A DNA stretch of 64,000 nt from Cohaesibacter haloalkalitolerans (GTDB lineage Bacteria; Pseudomonadota; Alphaproteobacteria; Rhizobiales; Cohaesibacteraceae), in assembly GCF_003574655.1 (NCBI RefSeq), contig NZ_QNUM01000001.1:620001-684000 (forward strand), read 5' to 3'. The notes under the pieces are model-generated. The model made no database searches. It was not told the DNA's origin and saw nothing but the letters and a program-made list of their open reading frames with translations. The stretch's first letter is position 1, and the number at the start of each line of letters is the position of its first letter. A program made the translations under genes and the position numbers. Below, one piece after another: positions 8,271 through 18,367 of the stretch.

Positions 8271-8862
8271 GCGGCCCGTGATCATTGTTGTGATCGTGAT
8301 GATGGGAATGGCCATGGTCATGGTGGTGATCATGCTCGTGGTCATGGCTGTGGCCGTGATCGTGCCCATGTTTGTGGCTATGCCCGTGATCGTGCCCATG
8401 TTCGTGGGTGGGGCCACTGGCCGATTTGCTCACATAGGCGCCGCTCATGGGCGAGAAGGGAGCGGAGATGGCGGAAAGCGTGCCACCCAGACCTTCCAGC
8501 ATGTCGGCAATCACTGCATCCTTGCGGATGCGCAGGTGGTCTTCATAGATCTCGACCGGCTGATGGCGGTTGCCCAGATGCCAGGCTAGCTGCAACAGGG
8601 CCAGCGGCGTTGTTGCCCGGACCTCCAGCAGGTCTTCGGGGCGGGCCAGCACTTCGATGATGCGTCCGTCCTCCAGTTGCAGGCCGTCGCCATGATCCAT
8701 GCGCATCGCCTTGGCAAGAACCAGCATGAAGTCGAAGCCCCTGTCGCTGGTCAACTGGATCCTGCGGCGATAGCGGTCTTCCTCATCAAGGGTGATGGTG
8801 TCAAACGGCGGCTCGGACCAGCTTCCCTTTGGCAGGATGCTGGAGGCTTTTGCAATCGGCAT
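8260..8862 (-). CDS. ureE: Urease accessory nickel metallochaperone UreE with long His-rich tail
   Basis: A 200-residue UreE. It has an N-terminal peptide-binding-like domain, a C-terminal metal-binding domain (with HLGNRHQPVEI) and an unusually long tail of about 48 residues, 25 of them histidine, in His-Asp/Gly/Ser alternation. Such tails bind and store nickel. ATG codons occur at 8877 and 8862; the second is preferred because GAGGA lies eight bases before it. The gene is 84 bases after ureC, separated by a perfect inverted repeat, and overlaps ureF. Confidence 0.92.
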   Translation of the reverse strand: MPIAKASSILPKGSWSEPPFDTITLDEEDRYRRRIQLTSDRGFDFMLVLAKAMRMDHGDGLQLEDGRIIEVLARPEDLLEVRATTPLALLQLAWHLGNRHQPVEIYEDHLRIRKDAVIADMLEGLGGTLSAISAPFSPMSGAYVSKSASGPTHEHGHDHGHSHKHGHDHGHSHDHEHDHHHDHGHSHHHDHNNDHGPHDH

Positions 8863-8881
8863 GTTTTTATTCCTCATGAGA

Positions 8882-8917
8882 CATATCCCTGCAGAGACGA
8901 TGCCCTGCAGGGATATG
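8882..8917. promoter_or_regulatory. Perfect intercistronic inverted repeat between ureC and ureE
   Basis: The 13-base arms catatccctgcag (8882-8894) and ctgcagggatatg (8905-8917) are perfectly complementary around a 10-base loop, just upstream of the ureE ribosome-binding site. No T tract follows in the operon direction. It is more likely an mRNA processing or stability element than a terminator. Confidence 0.6.
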
Positions 8918-8946
8918 AAGGGGTCTGTTCGCTCCGGCTGGCCGGA

Positions 8947-10658
<1,712 letters not shown>

Positions 10659-10659
<1 letters not shown>

Positions 10660-10964
10660 CAGAGAGCCCCTCCAATTTCTGCGCGGAATCCAAAGACCTC
10701 GCGCTTGCCTTCAAGCGGGATCAGTCTGACCTTGCGGGTCTGGCCCGGCTCGAAGCGGACGGCCGTGCCCGAGGCGATGTCAAGGCGCTTGCCGCGGGCG
10801 GTAGCGCGGTCAAAGGACAGGGCCGGGTTGGTTTCAAAGAAATGATAGTGGGAGCCGACCTGCACCGGGCGGTCGCCGGTGTTGGAGACTTCCAGTTCGG
10901 TGACCTCCAGTCCGGCGTTCAGTTCGATGTCGCCAGCGGCGGTGATGATTTCACCTGGAATCAT
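10659..10964 (-). CDS. ureB: Urease beta subunit
   Basis: A 101-residue beta subunit starting MIPGEI and carrying [17 protein letters not shown] and the [10 protein letters not shown] segment typical of UreB. It packs with UreA and UreC in the trimeric urease. It is encoded separately, as usual in proteobacteria, and is translationally coupled to ureC by a one-base overlap. Confidence 0.97.
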
Positions 10965-10974
10965 GATGCCCTCC

Positions 10975-11277
10975 TCAGCGGATCGGTTCGTGGACGGTGA
11001 CCAGCTTCACCCCGTCGGGGAAGGTGGCTTCCACCTGGATGTCATGGATCATCTCGGGGATGCCTTCCATCACCTGAGCGCGGCTGATGATATGGGCCCC
11101 GGCTTCCATCAGGTCGGCAACGGTGCGACCATCGCGCGCGCCTTCGACGATGAAGTCGGTGATCAGTGCCACGGCCTCGGGATGATTGAGCTTGACGCCC
11201 CTTTCAAGGCGCCGGCGTGCCACCATGGCTGCCATGGCGATGAGAAGTTTGTCCTTCTCTCTCGGTGTCAAATTCAT
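10975..11277 (-). CDS. ureA: Urease gamma subunit
   Basis: A 100-residue gamma subunit of standard length, [12 protein letters not shown] followed by [10 protein letters not shown] and a C-terminal [14 protein letters not shown]. It is the smallest structural subunit. It lies between ureD (17 bases upstream) and ureB (10 bases downstream) in the usual ureDABC order. Confidence 0.97.
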   Translation of the reverse strand: MNLTPREKDKLLIAMAAMVARRRLERGVKLNHPEAVALITDFIVEGARDGRTVADLMEAGAHIISRAQVMEGIPEMIHDIQVEATFPDGVKLVTVHEPIR

Positions 11278-11294
11278 GACGCTTCCTCTCTGGT

Positions 11295-12200
11295 TCAGGT
11301 CGTCCAGACACGCGGGAGAGGCTCCCCGGTCCGAAAATGTGAAATCAATGGAATGAGCGCTGCGCGCAGTGCCATGCCGTTTGTCGCCGTGAGGCGGGCA
11401 AGGATCTTGCCGTTGAAGCTGGAAAGTCCCACCGTGCAGTCGGCAAATGGCTGCATCAGGGCTCGGCCCCTGTCGACCAGCGCGTCCATCGCATCGCTGT
11501 CTTCTGGGCCGGTGTAGCAGAGTGTGGCAAGCGCCAGATGGCCGGACAGCACTGCGTCCGCCAGGCCGATCCGTGCCACGTCGCCCTCAAGGCGCTGTGC
11601 CTCGGCGTGGATCAGGCGGCCATCCCGGTGGATGTGCCAGCTGTCGCGGAAGGCAAGGCTCCTGAGCGCCTCGCCCATGGCAAGGCGACCGAGCAGCAGG
11701 CTCTCGACCGCCATGAAGCGGGCGTTGCCCGCAAGATGCACATCAAGAGAGCGGTAGAGCCCGGCACGGTCATAAAGGATTGTTTCCTGCGGCAGCCAGT
11801 CAAGGCGCGCGCCGTCTGCCACGGTGACATGATTGCTGACGCGGGCAACCCCGCTGTCCGCCTTGTAGATCTTCTCGCAGGCCTGGGTGGTGATCACCGC
11901 GTAGGTGCCGGTTGCCGCATCGGCCTGCCAGCTGACGATATCGCCACCGGTGAGCCCGCCCGAGCTGTTGATCAGAACGGCTTCAGCGGCGCTGCCGCCA
12001 TAGACCCTTGGCAGACGGATCTTGGCGCAGCCCTGCTGATAGAGGCGATCGAGGCGGGTGTTGCCCGCTCCATCCTCCTTGAAGCTGACCCGTCCGGCGC
12101 CCGTGGTTCTCTGCGCCGGAGCCCTGCCCGCTGCGCCATCGGAAGAGGTGCCGGGAAGGCCGCTGGCAGAGGCGTCAGACGGTGAGATGGTTGCGTACAT
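11295..12200 (-). CDS. ureD: Urease accessory protein UreD (UreH)
   Basis: A 301-residue UreD, recognised from [12 protein letters not shown], the [11 protein letters not shown] segment, [10 protein letters not shown] and LLGRLAMGE. UreD is the scaffold that binds apo-urease and channels nickel from UreG. The frame remains open far upstream inside urtE in another phase; the ATG at 12200 is the last plausible start and overlaps the urtE stop by 26 bases. That overlap physically joins the urea transporter and urease gene blocks into one transcription unit. The extreme N-terminus looks poorly conserved, so the exact start is less certain. Confidence 0.93.
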   Translation of the reverse strand: MYATISPSDASASGLPGTSSDGAAGRAPAQRTTGAGRVSFKEDGAGNTRLDRLYQQGCAKIRLPRVYGGSAAEAVLINSSGGLTGGDIVSWQADAATGTYAVITTQACEKIYKADSGVARVSNHVTVADGARLDWLPQETILYDRAGLYRSLDVHLAGNARFMAVESLLLGRLAMGEALRSLAFRDSWHIHRDGRLIHAEAQRLEGDVARIGLADAVLSGHLALATLCYTGPEDSDAMDALVDRGRALMQPFADCTVGLSSFNGKILARLTATNGMALRAALIPLISHFRTGEPLPRVWTT

Positions 12201-12918
12201 GTTCCTTGTCCAGATCTTCGGCAGGACCAGAATGCACGATCTCGCCACGGTCCATGATATGGACAACATCCGCCAGCTCACGGCAGAAATCAAGATATTG
12301 TTCGACCAATAGAATCGCCATTCCCTTTTCCTCCTTGAGGTAGGTGATGGCGCGGCCGATATCCTTGATGATCGAGGGCTGGATGCCTTCGGTCGGTTCG
12401 TCCAGCACCAGAATGTCCGGGCGGGTGACCAGCGCCCTGCCGATGGCCAGCTGTTGCTGCTGGCCGCCGGAGAGGTCACCGCCGCGACGCGAGAGCATGT
12501 CCTTGAGAATCGGGAACAGCTCGAAAATCTCTTCCTCGACAAACCGCTGCTTGCGGGGCAGGCGGGCAAAGCCGACCTCGAGATTTTCCCTGACTGTCAG
12601 CTGCGGGAAGATTTCGCGGCCCTGAGGCACATAGGCGATGCCCCGTCCTGCGCGGGCATAGGGCGGGGCCTTGGTGACATCGGCGCCGCCGAGAATGATC
12701 CTGCCCTTGCTCACCGGATGCTGGCCGACAATGGCGCGCAGCATCGAGGTCTTGCCGACGCCGTTGCGTCCCAGAACGCAGGTGATCCGGGCGCTTTCCA
12801 CATCCAGAGAGATGTTGCGCAGCGCTTGCGCTGCACCGTAATGCAGGTCGATCCCCTCGACGGAGAGGGCGAGGGGTTTGCTTTCCTGCCGGGATGACGA
12901 ATTCACCGCTGTACTCAT
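12175..12918 (-). CDS. urtE: Urea ABC transporter ATP-binding protein UrtE
   Basis: A LivF-like ATPase of about 247 residues with Walker A GRNGVGKT, the Q-loop region YVPQGREIFP, signature LSGGQ and Walker B ILVLDEP. UrtD and UrtE energise the UrtB/UrtC permease. The ATG at 12918 is preferred over 12924 because GGGAG is six bases before it. Its position immediately before ureD ties it to urea rather than branched-chain amino acids. Confidence 0.95.
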   Translation of the reverse strand: MSTAVNSSSRQESKPLALSVEGIDLHYGAAQALRNISLDVESARITCVLGRNGVGKTSMLRAIVGQHPVSKGRIILGGADVTKAPPYARAGRGIAYVPQGREIFPQLTVRENLEVGFARLPRKQRFVEEEIFELFPILKDMLSRRGGDLSGGQQQQLAIGRALVTRPDILVLDEPTEGIQPSIIKDIGRAITYLKEEKGMAILLVEQYLDFCRELADVVHIMDRGEIVHSGPAEDLDKEHVRNHLTV

Positions 12919-12920
12919 GA

Positions 12921-13682
12921 TCATCTCCCCAGATAACTTTCAATGACGTCCGGATGGGCGCTGACGTGGTCGAGCGAGCCTTCGGCCAGAACGGCGCCTT
13001 CGGCCAGCACCGTGACCTTGACACCAAGATCGCGGATGAAGCCCATGTCATGCTCGACGACGATGACCGAATGGGTCTTGGAAATCTCGCGCAGCAACTT
13101 GGCGGTTTCCACCGTTTCGGCATCGGTCATGCCCGCTACGGGTTCGTCAACGAGCAGGAGCTTGGGGTCCTGCGCCAGCAGCATGCCGATTTCGAGCCAC
13201 TGTTTCTGGCCATGGGACAGGTCCGAGGCCAGTTCGTTGGCGCGATGGGTAAGGCGGACGGTTTCAAGGATGCTGGCGATCTTGGCTGCCTCCTCTTCGC
13301 TTTCGCGATAGAACAGCGAAGCCCAGACGCCACGATTGCCCGCCAGAGCCAGCTCGAGATTCTCGCGCACGGTCTGGCTTTCGAACACGGTTGGCTTCTG
13401 GAACTTGCGCCCGATCCCGGCCTGGGCGATTTCGGTCTCGTCATGCTGGGTGAGGTCCATCTTGCCTTCAAACAGCACGTCGCCGGTGTCCGGGCGGGTC
13501 TTGCCGGTGATGATGTCCATCATTGTCGTCTTGCCGGCGCCGTTGGGGCCGATGATGGCGCGCATCTCGCCCTTCTCGATGGTCAGGGACAGCCCGTTGA
13601 TGGCCTTGAAGCCGTCAAAGGAGACCGAGACGTCATCGAGATAGAGCAGCGCCGAGGTCATCTGGTTGGTTTCTTCGGTCAT
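12921..13682 (-). CDS. urtD: Urea ABC transporter ATP-binding protein UrtD
   Basis: A 253-residue LivG-like ATPase with Walker A GPNGAGKTT, the signature variant DLSHGQKQWLEIG characteristic of UrtD, and Walker B LLLVDEPVAGM. It pairs with UrtE. Its start overlaps the urtC stop (ATGA) and its stop nearly abuts urtE, consistent with a tightly coupled operon. Confidence 0.95.
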   Translation of the reverse strand: MTEETNQMTSALLYLDDVSVSFDGFKAINGLSLTIEKGEMRAIIGPNGAGKTTMMDIITGKTRPDTGDVLFEGKMDLTQHDETEIAQAGIGRKFQKPTVFESQTVRENLELALAGNRGVWASLFYRESEEEAAKIASILETVRLTHRANELASDLSHGQKQWLEIGMLLAQDPKLLLVDEPVAGMTDAETVETAKLLREISKTHSVIVVEHDMGFIRDLGVKVTVLAEGAVLAEGSLDHVSAHPDVIESYLGR

Positions 13683-14854
13683 GACGCTTCACCCTCCTTG
13701 CGCAATTCGCTAGCATCTGCCGGGTCCTGTACCAGCGCGGTGGCCTTGCCCGATCCGAGGCTCTTCAGCTTGCCGGTGGCATCGGACAGGGTGCCAAGGA
13801 TGCCGCGCGGCATGAACAGGGTCACCGCTACGAACAGGCCACCCAGAACGAACAGCCAGTATTCGGGGAACTGGGCCGTGAACCAGCTTTTGCCGAGGTT
13901 GACCGTGATGGCGCCAACAATCGGGCCGATCAGGGTGCCGCGCCCGCCAACCGCGGTCCAGATGACCACTTCGATGGAGTTGGCCGGGGCAAATTCCCCC
14001 GGGTTGATGATGCCGACCAGCGGCACATAAAGGGCGCCCGCGATGCCAGCCATCATCGCCGACAGGGTGAAGACGAACAGCTTCACATGCTCGACGCGAT
14101 AGCCAAGGAAGCGGGCGCGGCTTTCTGCATCGCGTGTGGCCAGCAGCACCTTGCCGAACTTGGAGCGGACGATGGCCGAGCTGATGATGAGCGCCAGACA
14201 GAGGGCAAAGGCTGCGGCGGCAAACAGCCCGGCGCGGGTGGATGGTTCCTGCAGGGTGTAGCCGAGGATGTCCTTGAAGTCGGTGAGGCCGTTGTTGCCG
14301 CCAAAGCCCATGTCATTGCGGAAGAAGGCGAGCAGCAGCGCATAGGTCATGGCCTGGGTGATGATCGACAGATAGACCCCGGTGACGCGGGAGCGGAAAG
14401 CAAACCAGCCGAACACGAAGGCCAGTAGCCCCGGCACGGCGAGCACCATGAGAGCGGCGAACCAGAACTGGTCGAAGCCATACCAGTACCATGGCAGCTC
14501 CTTCCAGTTCAGGAACACCATGAAGTCCGGCAGGATCGGGTCGCCATAGACACCACGTGAGCCGATCTGGCGCATCAGATACATGCCCATGGCGTAGCCG
14601 CCAAGGGCAAAGAAGGCGCCATGACCAAGCGAAAGAATGCCGCAATAGCCCCAGACCAGATCAAGCGTCAGCGCCAGCAGGGCATAGGTGAGATATTTGC
14701 CGAACAGCGAGACGATGTAATCGGGCACGTAAAGGGCGTGTTCGGGCGTCAGAAACAGGTTGCTGAGGGGCACGAGAATGCCGATCAGGGCGATGGCCGC
14801 TGCGACCCAGGCGATGCGTCCGGCAAGGCCGCGAAACAGAAAAGCGGAGATCAT
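13679..14854 (-). CDS. urtC: Urea ABC transporter permease UrtC
   Basis: A 391-residue LivM-type inner-membrane permease with about ten hydrophobic segments. It includes WGYCGILSLGHGAFFALGGYAMG and the conserved GGRGTLIGPIVGA motif near the C-terminus. It forms the translocation channel with UrtB. Start and stop both overlap neighbours by four bases (ATGA). Confidence 0.95.
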   Translation of the reverse strand: MISAFLFRGLAGRIAWVAAAIALIGILVPLSNLFLTPEHALYVPDYIVSLFGKYLTYALLALTLDLVWGYCGILSLGHGAFFALGGYAMGMYLMRQIGSRGVYGDPILPDFMVFLNWKELPWYWYGFDQFWFAALMVLAVPGLLAFVFGWFAFRSRVTGVYLSIITQAMTYALLLAFFRNDMGFGGNNGLTDFKDILGYTLQEPSTRAGLFAAAAFALCLALIISSAIVRSKFGKVLLATRDAESRARFLGYRVEHVKLFVFTLSAMMAGIAGALYVPLVGIINPGEFAPANSIEVVIWTAVGGRGTLIGPIVGAITVNLGKSWFTAQFPEYWLFVLGGLFVAVTLFMPRGILGTLSDATGKLKSLGSGKATALVQDPADASELRKEGEAS

Positions 14855-16467
14855 TGTTCCACGGCCCTTCCCTTGAGAGCGAACAGACCGCGTGGCCGTT
14901 TCTGAATGAACAGGATGATGAAGACCAGCACGAGGATCTTGCCAAGCACGGCACCGGCGAAGGGTTCAAGGAACTTGTTGGCGACGCCGAGGGTCAAGGC
15001 CCCGATGAGCGTGCCCCAGAGGTTGCCGACCCCGCCGAAGACCACGACCATGAAGCTGTCGATAATGTAGCTCTGGCCGAGGTTGGGCGAGACGTTGCCG
15101 ATCTGGCTGAGGGCTACCCCGGCGATGCCCGCGATGCCGGAGCCGAGGGCAAAGGTGAAGGCATCGACCCACGGAGTGCGGACCCCGAGCGAAGAGGCCA
15201 TGTTGCGGTTCTGCGTTACGGCACGCATCTGCAGGCCCATCGGCGTGCGCTTGAGCAGCAGGAACAGCAGGCCGAAGACGGCAAGGGCAAAGAAGAAGAT
15301 CCAGATGCGGTTCCAGGTCAGCGACAGGCCTGCCAGATCAAGGGCGCCAGACATCCAGGACGGGTTGCTGACTTCCTTGTTGGTGGGGCCGAAAATGGTG
15401 CGGACCGCCTGCTGCAGCATCAGCGAGACGCCCCAGGTGGCAAGCAGCGTTTCCAGCGGTCGGCCATAGAGAAACCGGATGATGCCACGCTCAAGCACAA
15501 AGCCCACCGCGCCGGCAACAAGGAAGGCAATGGGAATGGCAAAAAGCAGGGAATAGTCGAACAGGCCCGGCGCAGTGGACTGGATGACCTGCTGTACGGT
15601 GAAGGTCGTGTAGGCACCGATCATCACCATTTCGCCATGGGCCATGTTGATGACGCCCATCACGCCGAAGGTGATGGCAAGGCCGATGGAGGCGAGCAGC
15701 AGCACGGAGCCAAGGGACAGGCCGTACCAGATATTCTGGACGCCTTCCCAGATGGCGAGCACGCGCTCGATGGCGACGACGGCGCGCTCGGCGGCGTCCC
15801 TGACAGCGCCTTCGCCTTTTTCAGCGGCGGCTGTGAGCATGGAGAGCACCTGACGGCCACCCTTCTCGCGCAGCACGTCGATGGCGGCCAGCTTGTCGCT
15901 TTCGGACGCGTCGGAGCTCAGGACAAGTCCGGCGCGGGCTTCTTCAAGAAAGGCGGAAACTTCCGGGTCCTGTTCCTTGGCAAGCCGGGCCTCGATGGCG
16001 GGCAGGGCGCTGGCGTCCTGAGCCTTGAAGATGGTTTCCGCCGCTTCCAGACGCTTGGCCGGGTCGGGGCTGTTGAGGGCAAACAGGCTCAGGCCGTCGC
16101 GGATCTGGCGGCGCAGGCTGTTGTTGGCCTTGATCTTGTCGAGGGTTCTCTTGTTGATGTCGGGAATGACTTCGCCGCTTACTGGATCTGTCAAGGTGAA
16201 GTTTTTGCCCGCACTTTCGGTCAGGAAGACGCGATTGTCCGCCTTGCGGACATAGAGGTTTCCATCGGCCAACTGGCTGAGGACGGGAACCACCTTCGGG
16301 TCTCCGGTTGCCAGAAGGGCATCCACTTTTTCTGCCCTGTCTTTCAGGCTGCCGTCGGCCAGAGCGTTGATCGTATCCTGCAGATCATCGGCCATGGAGG
16401 GGGGAACGGCAGCTGAGGAAAGGACGAGAGTGACAAGACAAACAAGCAGTGCGCGCAGCAATGTCAT
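14851..16467 (-). CDS. urtB: Urea ABC transporter permease UrtB, with N-terminal periplasmic extension
   Basis: A 538-residue LivH-type permease. A signal-peptide-like segment (residues 1-27, MTLLRALLVCLV) leads into about 210 residues of helical, HEAT-repeat-like sequence before the membrane domain (GLSLGSVLLLASIGLAITFGVMG and GGVGNLWGTLIGA). The extension is a known feature of UrtB and separates it from LivH. The ATG at 16467 is chosen because the signal sequence follows directly and GAGAG precedes it. It is 88 bases downstream of urtA, across a stem-loop. Confidence 0.94.
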   Translation of the reverse strand: MTLLRALLVCLVTLVLSSAAVPPSMADDLQDTINALADGSLKDRAEKVDALLATGDPKVVPVLSQLADGNLYVRKADNRVFLTESAGKNFTLTDPVSGEVIPDINKRTLDKIKANNSLRRQIRDGLSLFALNSPDPAKRLEAAETIFKAQDASALPAIEARLAKEQDPEVSAFLEEARAGLVLSSDASESDKLAAIDVLREKGGRQVLSMLTAAAEKGEGAVRDAAERAVVAIERVLAIWEGVQNIWYGLSLGSVLLLASIGLAITFGVMGVINMAHGEMVMIGAYTTFTVQQVIQSTAPGLFDYSLLFAIPIAFLVAGAVGFVLERGIIRFLYGRPLETLLATWGVSLMLQQAVRTIFGPTNKEVSNPSWMSGALDLAGLSLTWNRIWIFFFALAVFGLLFLLLKRTPMGLQMRAVTQNRNMASSLGVRTPWVDAFTFALGSGIAGIAGVALSQIGNVSPNLGQSYIIDSFMVVVFGGVGNLWGTLIGALTLGVANKFLEPFAGAVLGKILVLVFIILFIQKRPRGLFALKGRAVEQ

Positions 16468-16494
16468 GAATTTCTCTCTTGCTAGACATGTCTG

Positions 16495-16523
16495 CCCCGG
16501 TGACAGGAAGCCTGTCACCGGGG
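16495..16523 (-). promoter_or_regulatory. Perfect stem-loop between urtA and urtB
   Basis: The 13-base arms ccccggtgacagg and cctgtcaccgggg are perfectly complementary with a 3-base loop. No U tract follows in the operon direction. This is the typical place for a 3' stabilising or partial attenuation hairpin that keeps the binding-protein mRNA more abundant than the permease mRNA. Confidence 0.7.
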
Positions 16524-16555
16524 ACCGGAAGAAGGATGACGTGCGTCGGGCCCGA

Positions 16556-17845
16556 TCAGTTGCCCTTGCCGCCGCATTCCTTGGTTTCGGTATTGAAGTT
16601 GCCGCAGGAGAGCGGCGCGCGCCAATCGGAGATCAGTTTGGCGGAATCAGGCAGATAGTCGGACCATGCGTCACCCGGGACGAGGCCGGCGGTTTCGTAA
16701 ACCACGTCAAACTGGCCGTTGTCCTGAATTTCGCCGATCAGAACCGGCTTGGTGATGTGATGGTTCGGCATCATGGCGGAGTAGCCGCCGGTGAGGTTTG
16801 GAACCGAGATGCCCGGCAGGGCGTCGATGACGGCATCGGAGTCGGTGGTGCCGGCAGCCTCAACCGCTTTCACCCACATGTTGAAGCCGATGTAATGGGC
16901 TTCCATCGGGTCGTTGGTGACGCGCTTGTCATTCTTGGTGAAGGCGTGCCATGCGTCGATGAACTCGGCATTGGCGTCGGATTCAACAGACTGGAAGTAG
17001 TTCCATGCGGCCAGATGGCCTACGAGCGGCGCAGTGTCGAGACCGGCCAGTTCTTCTTCACCCACAGAGAAGGCGACGACCGGAATGTCTTCTGCCTTGA
17101 TGCCCTGGTTGGCCAGTTCCTTGTAGAAAGGCACGTTGGCGTCACCGTTGATGGTGGAGACCACGGCGGTCTTCTTGCCCGCTTCACCAAACGCCTTGAT
17201 GTCGGAAACGATGGTCTGCCAATCGGAGTGACCAAATGGGGTGTAGTTGATCATGATGTCTTCTTCGGCCACACCCTTGGCCTTCAGATAGGCTTCAAGA
17301 ATCTTGTTGGTGGTGCGCGGGTAGACATAGTCGGTGCCAGCCAGAACCCAGCGTTCGACGCCTTCCTCTGCCATCAGGTAATCGACGGCGGGAATGGCCT
17401 GCTGGTTCGGAGCGGCACCGGTATAGAAGACGTTGCGCTGGGATTCCTCTCCCTCATACTGGACAGGGTAGAAGAGGATCGAGTTGAGTTCCTCGAACAC
17501 CGGCAGCACGGACTTGCGCGAAACCGAGGTCCAGCAGCCGAACACAGCGGACACCTTGTTGACGTCGATCAGCTCGCGGGCTTTTTCGGTGAACAGCGGC
17601 CAGTCGGAGGCCGGGTCGACAACGACCGCTTCGAGCTTCTTGCCCAGAAGGCCGCCTTTCTTGTTCTGCTCGTCGATGAGCATCAGCATGGCGTCCTTGA
17701 GGGTGGTTTCGGAAATGGCCATGGTGCCGGAGAGGGAATGCAGAATGCCGACCTTGATGGTGTCTTCCGCGAAGGCCGCGGAAGCAGAGATCAATGAGGT
17801 GGTCAGAGCAAGGGCAGCAGCAATTTTTGTAATTTTGGAAGACAC
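16556..17845 (-). CDS. urtA: Urea ABC transporter periplasmic binding protein UrtA
   Basis: A 429-residue type I periplasmic binding protein with an N-terminal Sec signal peptide ending near ASAAFA-ED, followed by TIKVGILHSLSGTMAISE, the UrtA opening. FYPVQYEGEESQRNVFYTGAAPNQQ is also typical of the urea-binding subfamily. It captures urea and delivers it to UrtBC. The start is a GTG at 17845, chosen because GGAG lies ten bases upstream and the signal peptide begins right there; the longer open frame lacks coding character. It is the first gene of the operon, 37 bases downstream of a sigma-54 promoter. Confidence 0.95.
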   Translation of the reverse strand: MSSKITKIAAALALTTSLISASAAFAEDTIKVGILHSLSGTMAISETTLKDAMLMLIDEQNKKGGLLGKKLEAVVVDPASDWPLFTEKARELIDVNKVSAVFGCWTSVSRKSVLPVFEELNSILFYPVQYEGEESQRNVFYTGAAPNQQAIPAVDYLMAEEGVERWVLAGTDYVYPRTTNKILEAYLKAKGVAEEDIMINYTPFGHSDWQTIVSDIKAFGEAGKKTAVVSTINGDANVPFYKELANQGIKAEDIPVVAFSVGEEELAGLDTAPLVGHLAAWNYFQSVESDANAEFIDAWHAFTKNDKRVTNDPMEAHYIGFNMWVKAVEAAGTTDSDAVIDALPGISVPNLTGGYSAMMPNHHITKPVLIGEIQDNGQFDVVYETAGLVPGDAWSDYLPDSAKLISDWRAPLSCGNFNTETKECGGKGN

Positions 17846-17881
17846 TTTTTTATAACTCCATCTGGTGGTGATGGGGTTGAA

Positions 17882-17900
17882 TTTGCAATGCCTGTGCCAA
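17882..17900 (-). promoter_or_regulatory. Sigma-54 (RpoN) -24/-12 promoter of the urt-ure operon
   Basis: Read on the minus strand the sequence is TTGGCACAGGCATTGCA. The invariant GG and GC are separated by exactly ten bases and the TGGCAC and TTGCA elements match consensus. It ends about 37 bases before the urtA GTG, leaving a short leader. This implies activation by an NtrC-type enhancer-binding protein under nitrogen limitation. Confidence 0.88.
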
Positions 17901-18304
17901 GATGTTCGGGGTGGTTCAATTTGTCGGCAGTCTTTGTGAAGATACTGATTTCTATGACCAAAAAGATGAGCCTTGCAGCCGTGTTGCTTGCTGGTGGAGA
18001 GGGTGGATGTATAAATACTTAATATTTGGTATAGAATCTCTCTGTTGGCTGCGTGGGGTATGGGCATGTGATTAAATTTTAGGCGTTTTGTTGTTGAGGT
18101 TGGTTGTTTTCTGGCGTAGGTGCAATTTGGGGTGCTTTAAAAATGGTCGTTGCACCCTGGGTGATCTGGGTTCGCAGGCGTGTCCGGGTGGAAAAAAGGC
18201 TTGCCGCTGTTGATGGAAGTGTGGCATTGCCTAACAGTTGTGCTGCCAGAGCGAATATGAGCGACAAGAGGCCCGACCCTCAGGAGGTTCATTTTTGCCC
18301 CGGG

Positions 18305-18324
18305 GTGATCCTGAGTGATCCTGA
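18305..18324. repeat. Tandem 10-base direct repeat upstream of the first glycosyltransferase gene
   Basis: The unit gtgatcctga occurs twice head to tail, followed by a degenerate third copy (atgatattgt). The period of one helical turn suggests a protein-binding array about 45 bases before the gene start. Confidence 0.5.
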
Positions 18325-18367
18325 ATGATATTGTGCCATTTGACAGATAGATAATTGATTGCTTCCC

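Larger units (their letters stand above)
17846..18367. promoter_or_regulatory. Divergent intergenic region between urtA and the capsule locus
   Basis: A 522-base interval without a credible gene. It holds the sigma-54 promoter of urtA close to the urtA start and an AT-rich centre around 18010-18030. Dyad-like GGTGC/GCACC elements lie near 18131-18163, with CACCC-T-GGGTG at 18153-18163. A tandem 10-base repeat lies before the glycosyltransferase gene. No canonical NtrC enhancer was found by eye. Confidence 0.5.

Noticed and set aside
8271-8417. Possible N-terminal extension of UreF
   Set aside because: The extra Met/Thr/Ile-rich residues are another reading of the UreE His-tail codons; the ATG at 8270 gives the family length.
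8330-8420. Short repeats that could suggest a CRISPR or minisatellite
   Set aside because: They are codon repeats of the His-rich UreE tail, with no unique spacers.
8254-8589. Apparent small hydrophobic membrane protein on the plus strand
   Set aside because: The Val/Met/Ile-rich stretch is the reverse complement of the His/Asp codons in the UreE tail, not a gene.
12201-12569. Possible N-terminal extension of UreD
   Set aside because: It lies wholly inside urtE in another frame and reads as Ser/Arg/Trp-rich nonsense.
14854-16416. 520-codon plus-strand open frame
   Set aside because: Antisense to urtB; low-complexity Gly/Asp/Glu-rich translation without motifs.
17846-18067. Upstream extension of UrtA
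   Set aside because: It would bury the signal peptide and cross the sigma-54 promoter; the GTG at 17845 has a ribosome-binding site.
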